Assembly (NCBI GenBank): GCA_041538025.1
Contig: JBGOEV010000004.1
Location: forward strand, 23,846-87,845
Source: Thermosaccharophagus gerlachensis
GTDB taxonomy: Bacteria > Armatimonadota > Fervidibacteria > Fervidibacterales > Thermosaccharophagaceae
Direction: 5' to 3'
DNA length: 64,000 nt
Both the position numbers and the translations under genes were made by a program. The stretch's first letter is position 1. Every line of letters begins with the position of its first letter. Under the pieces are notes generated by a model. It saw nothing but the letters and a program-made list of their open reading frames with translations, made no database searches and was not told the DNA's origin. Shown here in pieces: positions 17,544 to 26,643 of the stretch.

Positions 17544-18551
17544 TCAAACCCACCTGAATGCTATGATTGTGCGCCATCTTTCATCAAACCTGTATAGTCC
17601 TGCCTCGGACGCGACTTTGACGGCTTCTTCATACTCACGCCTCGTTATTCGTCTGTTGATCTCTGGATACGACATTGCGTTGACCAGACCTGCAGGGTAA
17701 TACTGAGCCATGATGTTGATAAAGGTATGCCTTGAGACTTCCTCAGCGAGGAAGCGAGCTATCTGGCGCGTCTCATCAACGCATCCGGGCATGACAAGAT
17801 GACGCACAAGCAACCCTCTCAAGGCAATCCCATTCTCATCAAACATAAGGTCACCAACTTGCTTATGCATCTCTTTGATAGCTACCTTAGCCACATCTGG
17901 GTAATCCTCAACCCGCAAGTATCTTTTGGCTTTTTCCTTCGTCCAGAATTTGAAGTCAGGCATGTAGATGTCAAAGACGCCATCAAGTAGCTTTATAGTC
18001 TCAAGGGAGTCATAACCACCCGTGTTGTAAACGAGTGGCAACTTTAACCCTTTCTCAATCGCTATGAGGAGTGCTTCAAGTATTTGTGGGACAACATGTG
18101 AAGGCGTTACAAAGTTGATGTTGTGACAGCCAATCTCTTGAAGCTCGAGCATCATCTCCGCGAGCCTTTGAGCTGAAACAGCTCTACCGTTACCCAAGTG
18201 ACTTATGTCAAAGTTCTGGCAGAAGACGCATTTCAAATTGCACTGGCAAAAGAAGATTGTCCCAGAGCCACGCCAACCCCTCAGGCAGTCCTCTTCACCG
18301 AAGTGCGCAAAGTAGCTTGAGACCACAGAGAGCCTGCCAGTCTTGCAGAAGCCGACCTCATCTTTTAGCCTGTTAACTTTACATCTCCTTGGGCAGACTG
18401 TGCATGCTTCAAGCATCTTCAATGCTTCTTCAACTTTCGTTGCAAGCAAGCCATCCCTATAGCTGCGCAAATATGCGGGCTCAAAATCGCTCCCGCGAAT
18501 GATAAAGCCTTCATACGATTTTGGAAGTTGCGCTCCCATTTCGTTACCCAT
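17544..18551 (-). CDS. Radical SAM protein of the PflX/COG1313 type
   Basis: An N-terminal zinc-like cysteine cluster (CTVCPRRCKVNR, then GFCKTG) precedes FFCQCNLKCVFCQNFDISH, which holds the CX3CX2C radical SAM motif. A GRAVSAQRLAEMMLELQ segment follows, as in proteins annotated as pyruvate formate-lyase activating enzyme-related (PflX). No formate lyase or glycyl radical enzyme is nearby, so the real substrate is unknown. Length (335 residues) is typical. ATG 18551 lies 3 bases after GGAGG; the GTG at 18554 and ATG 18539 are alternatives. It probably heads the leuD-rluD run. Confidence 0.85.
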   Translation of the reverse strand: MGNEMGAQLPKSYEGFIIRGSDFEPAYLRSYRDGLLATKVEEALKMLEACTVCPRRCKVNRLKDEVGFCKTGRLSVVSSYFAHFGEEDCLRGWRGSGTIFFCQCNLKCVFCQNFDISHLGNGRAVSAQRLAEMMLELQEIGCHNINFVTPSHVVPQILEALLIAIEKGLKLPLVYNTGGYDSLETIKLLDGVFDIYMPDFKFWTKEKAKRYLRVEDYPDVAKVAIKEMHKQVGDLMFDENGIALRGLLVRHLVMPGCVDETRQIARFLAEEVSRHTFINIMAQYYPAGLVNAMSYPEINRRITRREYEEAVKVASEAGLYRFDERWRTIIAFRWV

Positions 18552-18607
18552 CACCCTCCCACTTTTAAGCTCAATTCACTTTAAGCCAACGATATACCCT
18601 CTAACAT

Positions 18608-19492
18608 TCATTTTGTGCTCTCAGTTGTGTCATGTGCTTTCACTTCTTCTTTGAGCTGCTTCAACCGAGCCTTGGCTGATTCCAAGAGATGCCTATACAT
18701 GGTTGAATGCACAAGCCTCGGTGAATGCCTCAAAAACTCTACGAGGGAAGACACTGCTTCCTTGTAGTTCCGCTTCTCCTCATAGAGCTTTGCCATATGC
18801 AACCTCGCCAAGAGTGCCTCATCGCTGTTCGGATAGCGCTTGATGAGCAGTTTATAATGTTCAAGCGCCTTGTCAACTTTGTTTAGCTTTGAGAGCAGTT
18901 TAGCGTATGCCAAAAGCGCTTTTGGAGCATCTTGCGCTGTCGGGTGCTGCTCAAAAGCTTTCCTATAGGCATTCCCCGCATCTCCGTTCATCCCAGCCTT
19001 CTCATAGCACTCGCCAGCGCGATATAGAGCCGTCGCACACAAGTTCTCATCAGATGAGCAACTTTTGGCTGCATGCAAATAGCTATTGGCAGCTCCCCTC
19101 CAATCCTTCATGTTGGCGTAGCAATCGCCAATGGCTATCAGCGCCTTAACTTTCATAGCCTCGTCTTTCAACCCATCAAGTGATAGCCTAAGTTGGGCAA
19201 GCGCATCTGCATACCGTTTCTGTTCAATGAGCAACATTCCAAGTTCATACCTTGCCTGCGGTGCATACCGGCTGTTCGGAAAAGACTTCAACCCTTTGCG
19301 ATACCATTCCTCGGCTCTTCTGTAGTCACCAACCTTCGCGTATGCTCTTGCACGGTAAAACTCATCAAGCGGTGTTAACTGAATCACCAGCAAGCCAATA
19401 ACTAAAAGCAAACCCACAAGCAACCCTACGCTAACAATGTGCGAGATTATCCACATCGCCAGCCGAACGAGTATACGCAGGAGCGTGAACAT
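18608..19492 (-). CDS. Membrane-anchored tetratricopeptide repeat protein
   Basis: The chosen ATG follows GGTGAG; the frame also permits GTG 19507. One N-terminal transmembrane helix (about residues 13-42, rich in Leu/Val/Gly) anchors the protein. The rest is a run of about six TPR/Sel1-like units of 34-37 residues with periodic Ala/Gly/Tyr, such as 'GDYRRAEEWYRKGLKSFPNSRYAPQARYELG'. The layout recalls YfgM/YbgF/BamD-like scaffolds that act at the envelope, but no specific partner can be named. It lies downstream of the histidine kinase gene on the same strand, separated by a strong hairpin. Confidence 0.75.
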   Translation of the reverse strand: MFTLLRILVRLAMWIISHIVSVGLLVGLLLVIGLLVIQLTPLDEFYRARAYAKVGDYRRAEEWYRKGLKSFPNSRYAPQARYELGMLLIEQKRYADALAQLRLSLDGLKDEAMKVKALIAIGDCYANMKDWRGAANSYLHAAKSCSSDENLCATALYRAGECYEKAGMNGDAGNAYRKAFEQHPTAQDAPKALLAYAKLLSKLNKVDKALEHYKLLIKRYPNSDEALLARLHMAKLYEEKRNYKEAVSSLVEFLRHSPRLVHSTMYRHLLESAKARLKQLKEEVKAHDTTESTK

Positions 19493-19531
19493 GTTTTGCT
19501 CACCCACTGGGATGAGGTTGGAAAGACATAG

Positions 19532-19583
19532 ACCTTTACCTTGGCTAATTTCTCAAACGGGATCGGCTTGAGCAAGGAAAGGT
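19532..19583 (-). other. Long intercistronic hairpin between the kinase and TPR genes
   Basis: On the plus strand ACCTTT-a-CCTTG (19532-19543) pairs with CAAGG-AAAGGT (19573-19583): 11 pairs with a single A bulge. Inside, CTCAA (19552-19556) pairs with TTGAG (19568-19572), leaving an 11-base apical loop and an 8-base one-sided internal loop. It begins 14 bases past the kinase stop in the minus sense. No T run follows, so a classical terminator is unlikely. Confidence 0.55.
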
Positions 19584-19597
19584 AACTATAACTTCAA

Positions 19598-22500
19598 TCA
19601 ACGCAAGCCAGATTGCTCCAAACGCTGTATATGTTCCTGTAGAAAAGTTGTAAGTTCGCCACATGTAAGTGGCTTGAGCAGAATAGGCACACCTACATTC
19701 TGCGCCTCCAAAGTTAGGCTACTTAGTATGTCGCCCGTAAGGAAAACAACCCTCTTTGCTTGCTCTGGTGAGCGCTCCTTTAGCATTTCGTATAGGCGTA
19801 TGCCGTTTATATGTGGCATCCGTATGTCAAGCAGGATGATATCAAAGAATTCTTCATCAACGAGCTTAAGGGCTTCCCTTGGATCCGTCGTTGAAGCCAC
19901 TTCATAACCGTATTTGCTCAATGCTTGTTCAATGAGCGTGCATATTGGCGCTTCATCATCAACGACGAGTATTTTACTACCGTGATGGCTTGGCGTTTCG
20001 CTTTTTTCTTCCTCGCCCTGCGGTGTAACGTGTTCATGTGCTATCGGCAATATCACCTCAAACTTTGCCCCTTTGCCTTCTTCGCTCCAGACATTGATCT
20101 TGCCACCCATCTCCTTGACATACTTGTGGACTATTGAGAGACCTAATCCAGTTCCCCTGCCAAGCGGTTTTGTGGTGAAGAATGGGTCAAATATTTTCTC
20201 CATCATGTCACGTGGTATGCCAGGTCCATCGTCTTCAACTTCAATTGCTACGTGTTTTTCATCAACACAGCGTAGCCTCACCTTTATCTTTGAGCCTTTC
20301 CCAGAGAGCTCAATCGCATCCTTTGAGTTTAAAACCAAGTTAAGCACAATCTGTTGTATCACTGCTTGATTAGCGAGGACCGTCGGCATCTTCTCATCGT
20401 ATTCTCGCTCAAGGTTTATGCCTACTATAGCCAACTGTGATGCAATGAGCTCGAGCGCCTGATCGGTAACTGCTTGTAGGTCAATCAATTTAGGTTCTGT
20501 GTGCTCGCTTATACCGCGTGAGAAGGAAAGAAGTTTGTGAGTTATATCTCTTGCGCGCAACCCAGCATTGTATATCCTCATCAAATCCCCGCGCACTTCC
20601 TCTGGCAAGTCGCATCGCTCAAGTTGCAATTCAGCATATCCAATTATTGCGGTAAGCGGGTTGTTTATCTCATGCGCAACACCAGAAGCCAGCTCTCCAA
20701 TTGATGCCAGCCGTTGAGTGAGCGTTATTTCCATTTCGTGCATCTTCTGGTCAGTTATGTCCCTTATGGAGACAACATAAAACTGCTTCCATTCACCCTC
20801 TGCAATCCATCTTGAAAGCCTGATGCTATACCATCTGCCGTTGTGAGTGGCTTCCGAGGCGAGCACCCGCTTTTCTTCATCCACCCTCGGTATAAGCTTA
20901 TCCACACCAATCGCTTTGAGTGCTTCTTTTTCATCCTCCGAAATTGCGGCAAGTATCTCCTTTGCGACGCTGGTAATTGCGATGATGTTGCCATCTCTAT
21001 CGGCGATGAGAATCCCCTCTTCCAACGCCTCAAGAGCTGTTACGAAACGAGCTTTCTCCTCAAGCTTAAAGCTAATCATGTTGCCCAACATTATTTCAAC
21101 CTGCTCAATAAGCGATGAGAGGAATTCTTTATCGTCATCATCAAGTTGCTGATACACGTTACATGCAAGCCCAATAGTCCCAATAACATCTTCGCCAACT
21201 TGCAATACCCATGTTTGTATCCCGATCTCTCCCGAACCATCCCTACCGTTGCTATCTCGCATGATGTTGATTTTCACCTTTGTCAAATCTACCTTCTCAT
21301 TTACAGCTCTCTCATAGCTTAGGACAAGCTGAGTTGCAAAGATGTTAATCCCCTCATCACTCACCCCATGCGATGCCATCAACGATATGAGTAAGTTTTC
21401 TTCAAAGTTAGTGAGCACCCCGAAGAGGGGGCATGGCAGCATGCCATACGCTACGGTTACGGTCTTATTGAGGATGTCTCTTATGTCATCAAACATTTGG
21501 ACACTCTGAGCCAGTTCGTATAGCGCCCTGAGGCGAGCTGTGCGTTCTTCAACGAGTTCCTCAAGGCGCTCGTTCATACTCTTGAGGCGTTCGCAAGAAG
21601 TCCTTAAATCCTCAAAGAGTTTTGAACGCTGAATTGCAATACCAAGTTCGCTCCCTATGGCTTCAAATGTGGATAGCTCATCCTTTGCCCAATCAACCTT
21701 TTCATAGTATGACAGTGCGATAACGCCATAGACTGTATTGTGAGCCTTCATGGGTGCAAAAACACTACAGCGCAACCCCTTACGGATGAAGAGGTCACGA
21801 TGCTCCGAAGTTGATGTAAGGTAGTTGACGATGCTTGGCTTTAAGGTTTTCGCTACAGTCCCAACATTGCCAACACCATAACTCAGCTCTTTAATTGCCT
21901 CCGCAAAGTCTTCCGTTATCCCTTTGTATTTAACTAATCTCAGCGTGCCATCTCTATCAAGCAAGTAAATACGCCCCACTGGTGCACCGAATGTCTCCAT
22001 TGTCACTTCAAGCCCTCGTTCAAGTATCGTATCAAGGTCTGTAAGCTCGCTGAGCGCTGACACAACATGGCATATAGCTCCAAGACGCTTGTTCAACTTC
22101 TGTTGTATCTTGCGTTGCTCAACCTCTTTACTTATGTCCTTTGCGGTAACAACGATGAGCTTTGCTCCAGCGACTTTAATCTCGCTTACACTGACGATGA
22201 CGGGTATGAGAGCCTTTGTTTTCGTCCTCAAATGCGTTTCTCCATTCTGTGGTAGTTCTTCATCAACGAACAGCTCCCTCAAGCTAAGCTGTAATAATTC
22301 CTCAGAGCCATACCCAGCAAGCTTTTGCACTGCATCGTTTATGTAAACTAACTTCCCAGACGCATCAGCTATAAGGATGAGGTCTGGCATATTCTCAACA
22401 AGGTTGTAGAGCCAATAAAGCCAAGAGCTTAAACGGTGGTGTGTTAGGGCAGCCAAAAGGAATGTGGCTACAACCGCTATAACAAGAGCAGCAGTGGTTG

Positions 22501-22645
22501 GTCGCATGTGCAGGTATTGGAGCCACACTCTAAGGCTATCGCTAAAAGTGATTGCGAGTGCAATCGCAAGCATCGTTATTAAGACAAGCAAGAGCCTCTC
22601 AGTGCATTGTAGTTTCTTAATGTGTTTCAAGAAGAAGGGGCTCAT
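19598..22645 (-). CDS. Hybrid sensor histidine kinase (PAS-GAF-GAF-PAS-HisKA-HATPase-REC)
   Basis: Two transmembrane helices (about residues 18-36 and 49-68) with almost no periplasmic loop suggest sensing in the membrane or cytoplasm. Then come a PAS domain (about 78-180), a GAF domain (195-345), a coiled coil, a second GAF-like domain (385-530) and a second PAS (535-640). The dimerisation domain carries the phospho-acceptor His in ASGVAHEINNPLTAI. The ATPase domain has N, G1 (DDGPGIP), F (FDPFFTT) and G2 (GRGTGLGL) boxes. A C-terminal receiver has the acceptor Asp in IILLDIRMP. The start overlaps the ribosome site and stop of the receiver gene (6 bases apart), so the two form a phosphorelay unit. 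The signal is unknown. Confidence 0.93.
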   Translation of the reverse strand: MSPFFLKHIKKLQCTERLLLVLITMLAIALAITFSDSLRVWLQYLHMRPTTAALVIAVVATFLLAALTHHRLSSWLYWLYNLVENMPDLILIADASGKLVYINDAVQKLAGYGSEELLQLSLRELFVDEELPQNGETHLRTKTKALIPVIVSVSEIKVAGAKLIVVTAKDISKEVEQRKIQQKLNKRLGAICHVVSALSELTDLDTILERGLEVTMETFGAPVGRIYLLDRDGTLRLVKYKGITEDFAEAIKELSYGVGNVGTVAKTLKPSIVNYLTSTSEHRDLFIRKGLRCSVFAPMKAHNTVYGVIALSYYEKVDWAKDELSTFEAIGSELGIAIQRSKLFEDLRTSCERLKSMNERLEELVEERTARLRALYELAQSVQMFDDIRDILNKTVTVAYGMLPCPLFGVLTNFEENLLISLMASHGVSDEGINIFATQLVLSYERAVNEKVDLTKVKINIMRDSNGRDGSGEIGIQTWVLQVGEDVIGTIGLACNVYQQLDDDDKEFLSSLIEQVEIMLGNMISFKLEEKARFVTALEALEEGILIADRDGNIIAITSVAKEILAAISEDEKEALKAIGVDKLIPRVDEEKRVLASEATHNGRWYSIRLSRWIAEGEWKQFYVVSIRDITDQKMHEMEITLTQRLASIGELASGVAHEINNPLTAIIGYAELQLERCDLPEEVRGDLMRIYNAGLRARDITHKLLSFSRGISEHTEPKLIDLQAVTDQALELIASQLAIVGINLEREYDEKMPTVLANQAVIQQIVLNLVLNSKDAIELSGKGSKIKVRLRCVDEKHVAIEVEDDGPGIPRDMMEKIFDPFFTTKPLGRGTGLGLSIVHKYVKEMGGKINVWSEEGKGAKFEVILPIAHEHVTPQGEEEKSETPSHHGSKILVVDDEAPICTLIEQALSKYGYEVASTTDPREALKLVDEEFFDIILLDIRMPHINGIRLYEMLKERSPEQAKRVVFLTGDILSSLTLEAQNVGVPILLKPLTCGELTTFLQEHIQRLEQSGLR

Positions 22646-22651
22646 CTGGCA

Positions 22652-23080
22652 TCACCCTGTTTGTAGGACTCTCCTTATGATAGCAATAAGGTCTTGAGGA
22701 TCAAAAGGTTTTGAAATGAAGCAGTCTGCGCCCTCTTCCCAACCCCTGATAATGCTTGCTGGTGAGCGCTCAATAGTGAGCAAAATTACTGGTAGCTTTT
22801 TGAGCGACTCGTCGGTGCGTATCACCTTAAGCACGCTCCATCCATCAAGGAGTGGCATGTAAATGTCCAGAACGACTAAATCTGGTTTTCTCTTCCTCAG
22901 CAGAGTCAATGCTTGAAGACCATCAGAGGCTGTCATCACCCTATATCCCTCGTTCATAAGGCATATTCTAAGCAACTCTCTAACAGCTTCATCATCGTCA
23001 ACTACCAATATAAGTGGCTCACAAACTCCTCTCACCTTTGGGGGATCTTCAGCAACGATTGGTTGAAATTGCCAATGCAC
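22652..23080 (-). CDS. Single-domain response regulator (CheY-like)
   Basis: A stand-alone receiver: LILVVDDDEAVRELL provides the acidic pocket, LVVLDIYMPLLDGWSVL the phospho-acceptor Asp, VILLTIE the conserved Thr, and FISKPFDPQDL the conserved Lys. There is no output domain, so it must act through protein contact or pass phosphate on. It starts with GTG 23080 without a strong ribosome site; a downstream GTG inside the leader (about residue 16) is an alternative. It precedes the hybrid kinase by 6 bases and is almost certainly cotranscribed with it. Confidence 0.9.
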   Translation of the reverse strand: MHWQFQPIVAEDPPKVRGVCEPLILVVDDDEAVRELLRICLMNEGYRVMTASDGLQALTLLRKRKPDLVVLDIYMPLLDGWSVLKVIRTDESLKKLPVILLTIERSPASIIRGWEEGADCFISKPFDPQDLIAIIRRVLQTG

Positions 23081-23170
23081 GTCTATCCCCGCCTTCCCTG
23101 ATTATGCTCGCTTCCACTTTCATTTAATGCCATGTCAACAGCGAATCTCAATAACAGGTGCTACAACTAA

Positions 23171-24328
23171 TTATGCTATTTCGCAAATTTCTTGCACAGC
23201 CTTCACAAGTGCGAATATGTCTTCCTCGGTATTAAACGGTCCCACGCTTACTCTCACTGTCCCTGTGTTGAAAGTGCCTATCGTGCGGTGCGCCATCGGA
23301 GCACAATGTAAGCCGTATCGCACGATGATGCCAAAGCCGTTCTCAAGCATCATAGCTACCTCTGAAGGTTTAACGCCATCAATATTGAATGATACAACGC
23401 CAACCCTCTCCCTTGCATCCGTCGTCCCGTAAACTCTTACACGCTCAATCTTTTTAAGCTCCCGCAGAAGGGTTTGAGTTAGCGTGACCTCATGCTCTCT
23501 TATCCTTTCAACGCCGTGTTGCATTAAGAAATCCACTGCAGCTTTTAATCCAGCTATTGCTGGCAGGTTTAATGTTCCAGCTTCGTGCTTCTCTGGCATG
23601 GTTGGTGGTTGTTCCTCAAGGTGCGAATGGGAACCAGTCCCACCGTGTATCAACGGTTCAAGATCTATCCCCTCTCTCACATACAATCCGCCAATGCCTT
23701 GCGGTCCAAGCAGTCCTTTATGCCCGGTGAATGCCAACATGTCTATGTTCATTTCCTCAACGTCAATTGGCACTGTCCCAGCTGTTTGTGCAGCATCCAC
23801 AAGCAAAGGGATTCCATATCGTCTCGCCAGTTCGCCCACTTCCTCAACTGGCAGTATCGTCCCGATAACGTTTGAAGCATGCGTCATCACTATAAGCTTT
23901 GTCTCCTTGCGTATGTGTCGCTCAACATCGCTCACTTTTAACTTCCCATAGCTATCGCACTGTATGACAGTTATCTCAATTCCCTTTGTCCGCTCAAGGT
24001 GTTTAAGTGGTCTCCAAACAGCGTTGTGCTCAACGCTTGTCGTAATGACATGTTCACCACCTTTCAAGAAACCTTTGATGGCAAGGTTCAATGCATGTGT
24101 AGCATTGTATGTGAAGATGACCCGTGAGGCGTCTTTGATACCAAAGAGTGATGCAACAAGCGTTCTTGCTTCATAAACAATTTTTTCAGCCTCTACAAAT
24201 TGACTCCCAGAACCTCTCCCAACGCTAACACCTATGTTGCGCATACAATCAATCACTGCATGATAAACTTCCTCCGGCTTCGGATATGATGTAGCTGCAT
24301 TGTTCAGGTAGATGAACCTTTTGTGCAC
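23171..24328 (-). CDS. Cysteine desulfurase-like class V aminotransferase
   Basis: A PLP enzyme with Asp178 in LLVDAAQTAG (binding the cofactor ring nitrogen) and Lys204 in FTGHKGLLGPQG (Schiff base). Cys342 in RYGLHCAPMAH marks the position of the catalytic cysteine in SufS/IscS-type desulfurases. It matches the 'cysteine desulfurase family' subgroup that begins IYLNNAATSYPKPE. No SufU, IscU or other cluster-assembly gene is adjacent, so the sulfur acceptor is unknown. Start GTG 24328 has only a weak GGTGGTG upstream. It follows the MttB-like gene on the same strand with a hairpin between. Confidence 0.88.
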   Translation of the reverse strand: MHKRFIYLNNAATSYPKPEEVYHAVIDCMRNIGVSVGRGSGSQFVEAEKIVYEARTLVASLFGIKDASRVIFTYNATHALNLAIKGFLKGGEHVITTSVEHNAVWRPLKHLERTKGIEITVIQCDSYGKLKVSDVERHIRKETKLIVMTHASNVIGTILPVEEVGELARRYGIPLLVDAAQTAGTVPIDVEEMNIDMLAFTGHKGLLGPQGIGGLYVREGIDLEPLIHGGTGSHSHLEEQPPTMPEKHEAGTLNLPAIAGLKAAVDFLMQHGVERIREHEVTLTQTLLRELKKIERVRVYGTTDARERVGVVSFNIDGVKPSEVAMMLENGFGIIVRYGLHCAPMAHRTIGTFNTGTVRVSVGPFNTEEDIFALVKAVQEICEIA

Positions 24329-24363
24329 GGTGCACCACCAACCGCTTAGGAAGCGAAGTGATA

Positions 24364-24386
24364 AGCACCTTCACATTGAGGTGGCT
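24364..24386 (-). other. Intercistronic hairpin after the MttB-like gene
   Basis: AGCACCT (24364-24370) pairs with AGGTG-g-CT (24379-24386), seven pairs with one bulged G, around an 8-base loop. It starts 23 bases past the MttB stop in the minus sense. No T tract follows on the minus strand. Confidence 0.35.
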
Positions 24387-24409
24387 TTTCCCAAACAAAT
24401 TATGCGTCC

Positions 24410-25891
24410 TCACAGCATGGCTTTGTCTACTGCAGGTAGATGCTCAACACCATACCTTTTGGCTTCGCTTCGCATTATCTTAATGAGCTCCAATGTTGTT
24501 TCTTCTGGCAAAAGCTTCGGGACATGCTTTGAAAGGATTTCCTCAACGATAACAGTGCACCTGTGCAATGTCTCACTTCTCCCTGCTTCCTCCCAAGCTT
24601 CCCTTGTCAGTCGGTCAATCGCTTTGGATGGGAAGAAAAGCTCTTCACGCATCCACATCAATGTATTTGGCGATGTGAGGAAGTGGTCACCTTCTTCTAT
24701 CTCACCTAACAAGTCTTCTGCCATAACTTCGGTGCGCTGTGCTACACCGTGAATTAACCTTCTCGCCATGCCACAAATGTCATTATCAAGGACGAGCTTC
24801 TCCAAGCTCTGGCAGTTCTCAAATTCAATCATTCCAGCTCCTGCTATCACATTTACGCCCGTTAGTATTCCTACGAGCGTTCCGATAGCAGACTCAACAC
24901 CAGCTTGGGCATCTAAAAGCTTTGCGTCGCTAAGTCCAAGGTAGCCGTGAGTTGGCAATCCGAGGTAACGCCCAACTTGCGCATACGAAGCTGTTAGCAT
25001 TACAGCTTCAATGGCGCTCATAGCTACAGTGCCAAACCGCATATCAAACACACCAGGTGAGCCACCGTAAATTATTGGTGCACCAGCACAAGCTGTCTGA
25101 TGGATAACTACCCCGCTCAAGTTCTCAGCTGTATGTTGCACAAGCGCTCCAGTCAATGTTACTGGCGCGCTTACGCCGATGAGTGGCATGGAGACAAGTT
25201 CTGCTGGTATACCATGCTTTGCACAATCAATGAGGCATTGTGCTGCGAGCTTGCTCCATTTAAGTGGTGGTGATGGACATACATCAAAAATTGCCAATGG
25301 CTTCTTGCGCAATTCCTCATCGCTACCGCGCACCGCAACAAGCATTTCCTTCATTGGTGCAAAGCCATCAATTGTGAAGGTGCCAGTGACAATCGGCTTA
25401 CATGAATTTGTTAGCACGATGAACAAACGGTATCTGTCAGCGATAGCGTATGGCACATCGGATGGGACAACAGCAGTGCTTTGCAAGTCAATGTTCTTGA
25501 GGGCATCGGAGAGCTTTGCAATGTTAATTGCGTCATCGCTTGTTGCTCTTCTTATCCTGTTAAGCTTCGCATCAAATACATTCAGTGCTGCTGACCCGGG
25601 TGTGAAGTAAACATCTAAGCCACAGATTTGAAACGCTGTTTTCCCATCCCTGTCATAGAGCGTCACTCTGCTTGGCGCGCTCTTCAAGCACTTCAAAACC
25701 ATTTCCTCATCTATGAATGCCCTCCTTTTAGCCATATCAACTTTGGCGCCAGCTTCATATAGCATTGAGAGAACACCTTCATGTTCAATCAGGATGCCGA
25801 CCTTTTTCAGGACATCAATTGCTTCGCTCACAATTTGTTCAATGAGCCTGTCGCTGAGAAGTTTTATTGTTGGGCGGATGGGTGGTTGCAT
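24410..25891 (-). CDS. MttB-family (trimethylamine methyltransferase-like) protein, non-pyrrolysine
   Basis: The 493-residue frame matches the MttB superfamily from its opening (ILIEHEGVLSMLYEAGAKVD) through FTPGSAALNVFD, and a late region 'EELFFPSKAIDRLTREAWEEAGR'. The frame runs uninterrupted by TAG, so it belongs to the non-pyrrolysine branch. Characterised members of that branch demethylate quaternary amines (glycine betaine, carnitine, proline betaine) and pass the methyl group to a corrinoid protein. The substrate here is unknown. A fitting corrinoid protein is encoded at 41579-42229. GGAGGG lies 9 bases before the ATG. It heads a minus-strand pair with the desulfurase-like gene. Confidence 0.88.
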   Translation of the reverse strand: MQPPIRPTIKLLSDRLIEQIVSEAIDVLKKVGILIEHEGVLSMLYEAGAKVDMAKRRAFIDEEMVLKCLKSAPSRVTLYDRDGKTAFQICGLDVYFTPGSAALNVFDAKLNRIRRATSDDAINIAKLSDALKNIDLQSTAVVPSDVPYAIADRYRLFIVLTNSCKPIVTGTFTIDGFAPMKEMLVAVRGSDEELRKKPLAIFDVCPSPPLKWSKLAAQCLIDCAKHGIPAELVSMPLIGVSAPVTLTGALVQHTAENLSGVVIHQTACAGAPIIYGGSPGVFDMRFGTVAMSAIEAVMLTASYAQVGRYLGLPTHGYLGLSDAKLLDAQAGVESAIGTLVGILTGVNVIAGAGMIEFENCQSLEKLVLDNDICGMARRLIHGVAQRTEVMAEDLLGEIEEGDHFLTSPNTLMWMREELFFPSKAIDRLTREAWEEAGRSETLHRCTVIVEEILSKHVPKLLPEETTLELIKIMRSEAKRYGVEHLPAVDKAML

Positions 25892-26058
25892 CTCTCAATC
25901 CCTCCGTAGTAGCTTTTTAAATGCGGTGTCAAAATGAAGCTTTCGTTCACCCCACCTACCAGCATTAAGATATCATGTAGCATAGTGATGGTTTTCGTGA
26001 GCAACTTTTGCAAGGGGAGTCTTGCGCATCATTAGCTTCAATAGGGTGGTTCGGAGCG

Positions 26059-26601
26059 ATGTTGCTTAAGTCAGTTCAACGGAATATCGGTGTCGTATTC
26101 TCTCGCTGGCTATTTTCACTTATGCTTGCGCTCTTAACAGTTTTTGTTGACCAAGTGAGCAAGGCATGGGTATGTGCTTCGTTACCGCTTGGTAGCGAGA
26201 GAGCAGTCTTTGGTGGTTTATTTTACTTGAAGCATGTGCGTAACTATGGGATAGCATTTGGGGTTGCCAGTGGTCTTGGAGGTGTGTTGCTCTTCATATG
26301 CATTGTAAGCCTTGTTGTGTTTCTCATCTTTGCCGGGAGGTTGGCGTGCAGGCATCCAGCAGGCGTATTTGCCATCGGGCTTGTGCTTGGTGGTGGGTTG
26401 GGAAACACAATTGATAGGGTTTTTCGCGGGAGCGTTGTTGACTTCATTGATTTACGTATTTGGCCTATCTTTAACGTGGCTGATGTGGCAATCACTGTCG
26501 GCATCGTGTGTATCCTTGCACTATCATTGCTTTCAAAGCGCGCTCAAAACCCTTGGGGGGAAGGTGAGTCAGAAGGTGACAACGGAACCCGAGCAGAGTA
26601 A
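26059..26601 (+). CDS. lspA: Lipoprotein signal peptidase (signal peptidase II)
   Basis: Four transmembrane helices and both catalytic aspartates are present: Asp119 in GNTIDRVFRGSVVDFID and Asp142 in FNVADVAITVG. DQVSKAWV at residues 31-38 is the family N-terminal motif, and KHVRNYGIAFG is the substrate-facing loop. It cleaves the signal peptide of diacylglyceryl-modified prolipoproteins in the inner membrane. ATG 26059 lies next to GGAG (26053-26056); the frame extends to 26008, but that stretch is non-membrane and weakly supported. It is divergent from the MttB gene and followed by rplS and lepB, so signal peptidases II and I flank a ribosomal protein gene. Confidence 0.93.
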   Translation: MLLKSVQRNIGVVFSRWLFSLMLALLTVFVDQVSKAWVCASLPLGSERAVFGGLFYLKHVRNYGIAFGVASGLGGVLLFICIVSLVVFLIFAGRLACRHPAGVFAIGLVLGGGLGNTIDRVFRGSVVDFIDLRIWPIFNVADVAITVGIVCILALSLLSKRAQNPWGEGESEGDNGTRAE

Positions 26602-26637
26602 ACACCCTGCAATGAACCAACTTTGTTCGTTATGCGC

Positions 26638-26643
26638 TATAAT
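26638..26643 (+). promoter_or_regulatory. rplS: Candidate -10 box upstream of rplS
   Basis: TATAAT at 26638-26643 is a perfect -10 hexamer 130 bases before rplS. No clear -35 is visible at 16-18 bases. It could drive rplS and lepB apart from lspA. Confidence 0.35.

Noticed and set aside
23133..23138. A TTGACA match on the minus strand upstream of the response regulator
   Set aside because: No -10-like hexamer at 16-18 bases; CATAAT lies 26 bases away.
23484..23951. A 155-codon plus-strand frame opposite the desulfurase-like gene
   Set aside because: Rich in Ser, Pro, Cys and Ile, typical of a shadow frame; the minus-strand gene is clearly real.
25927..25932. A TTGACA match on the minus strand upstream of the MttB-like gene
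   Set aside because: The only -10-like sequence is at 15 bases and would start transcription inside the ribosome site.
26010..26025. GCAAG-GGGAGT-CTTGC inverted repeat between mttB and lspA
   Set aside because: Five-base arms are too short to stand out in the 168-base region, and there is no promoter next to it.
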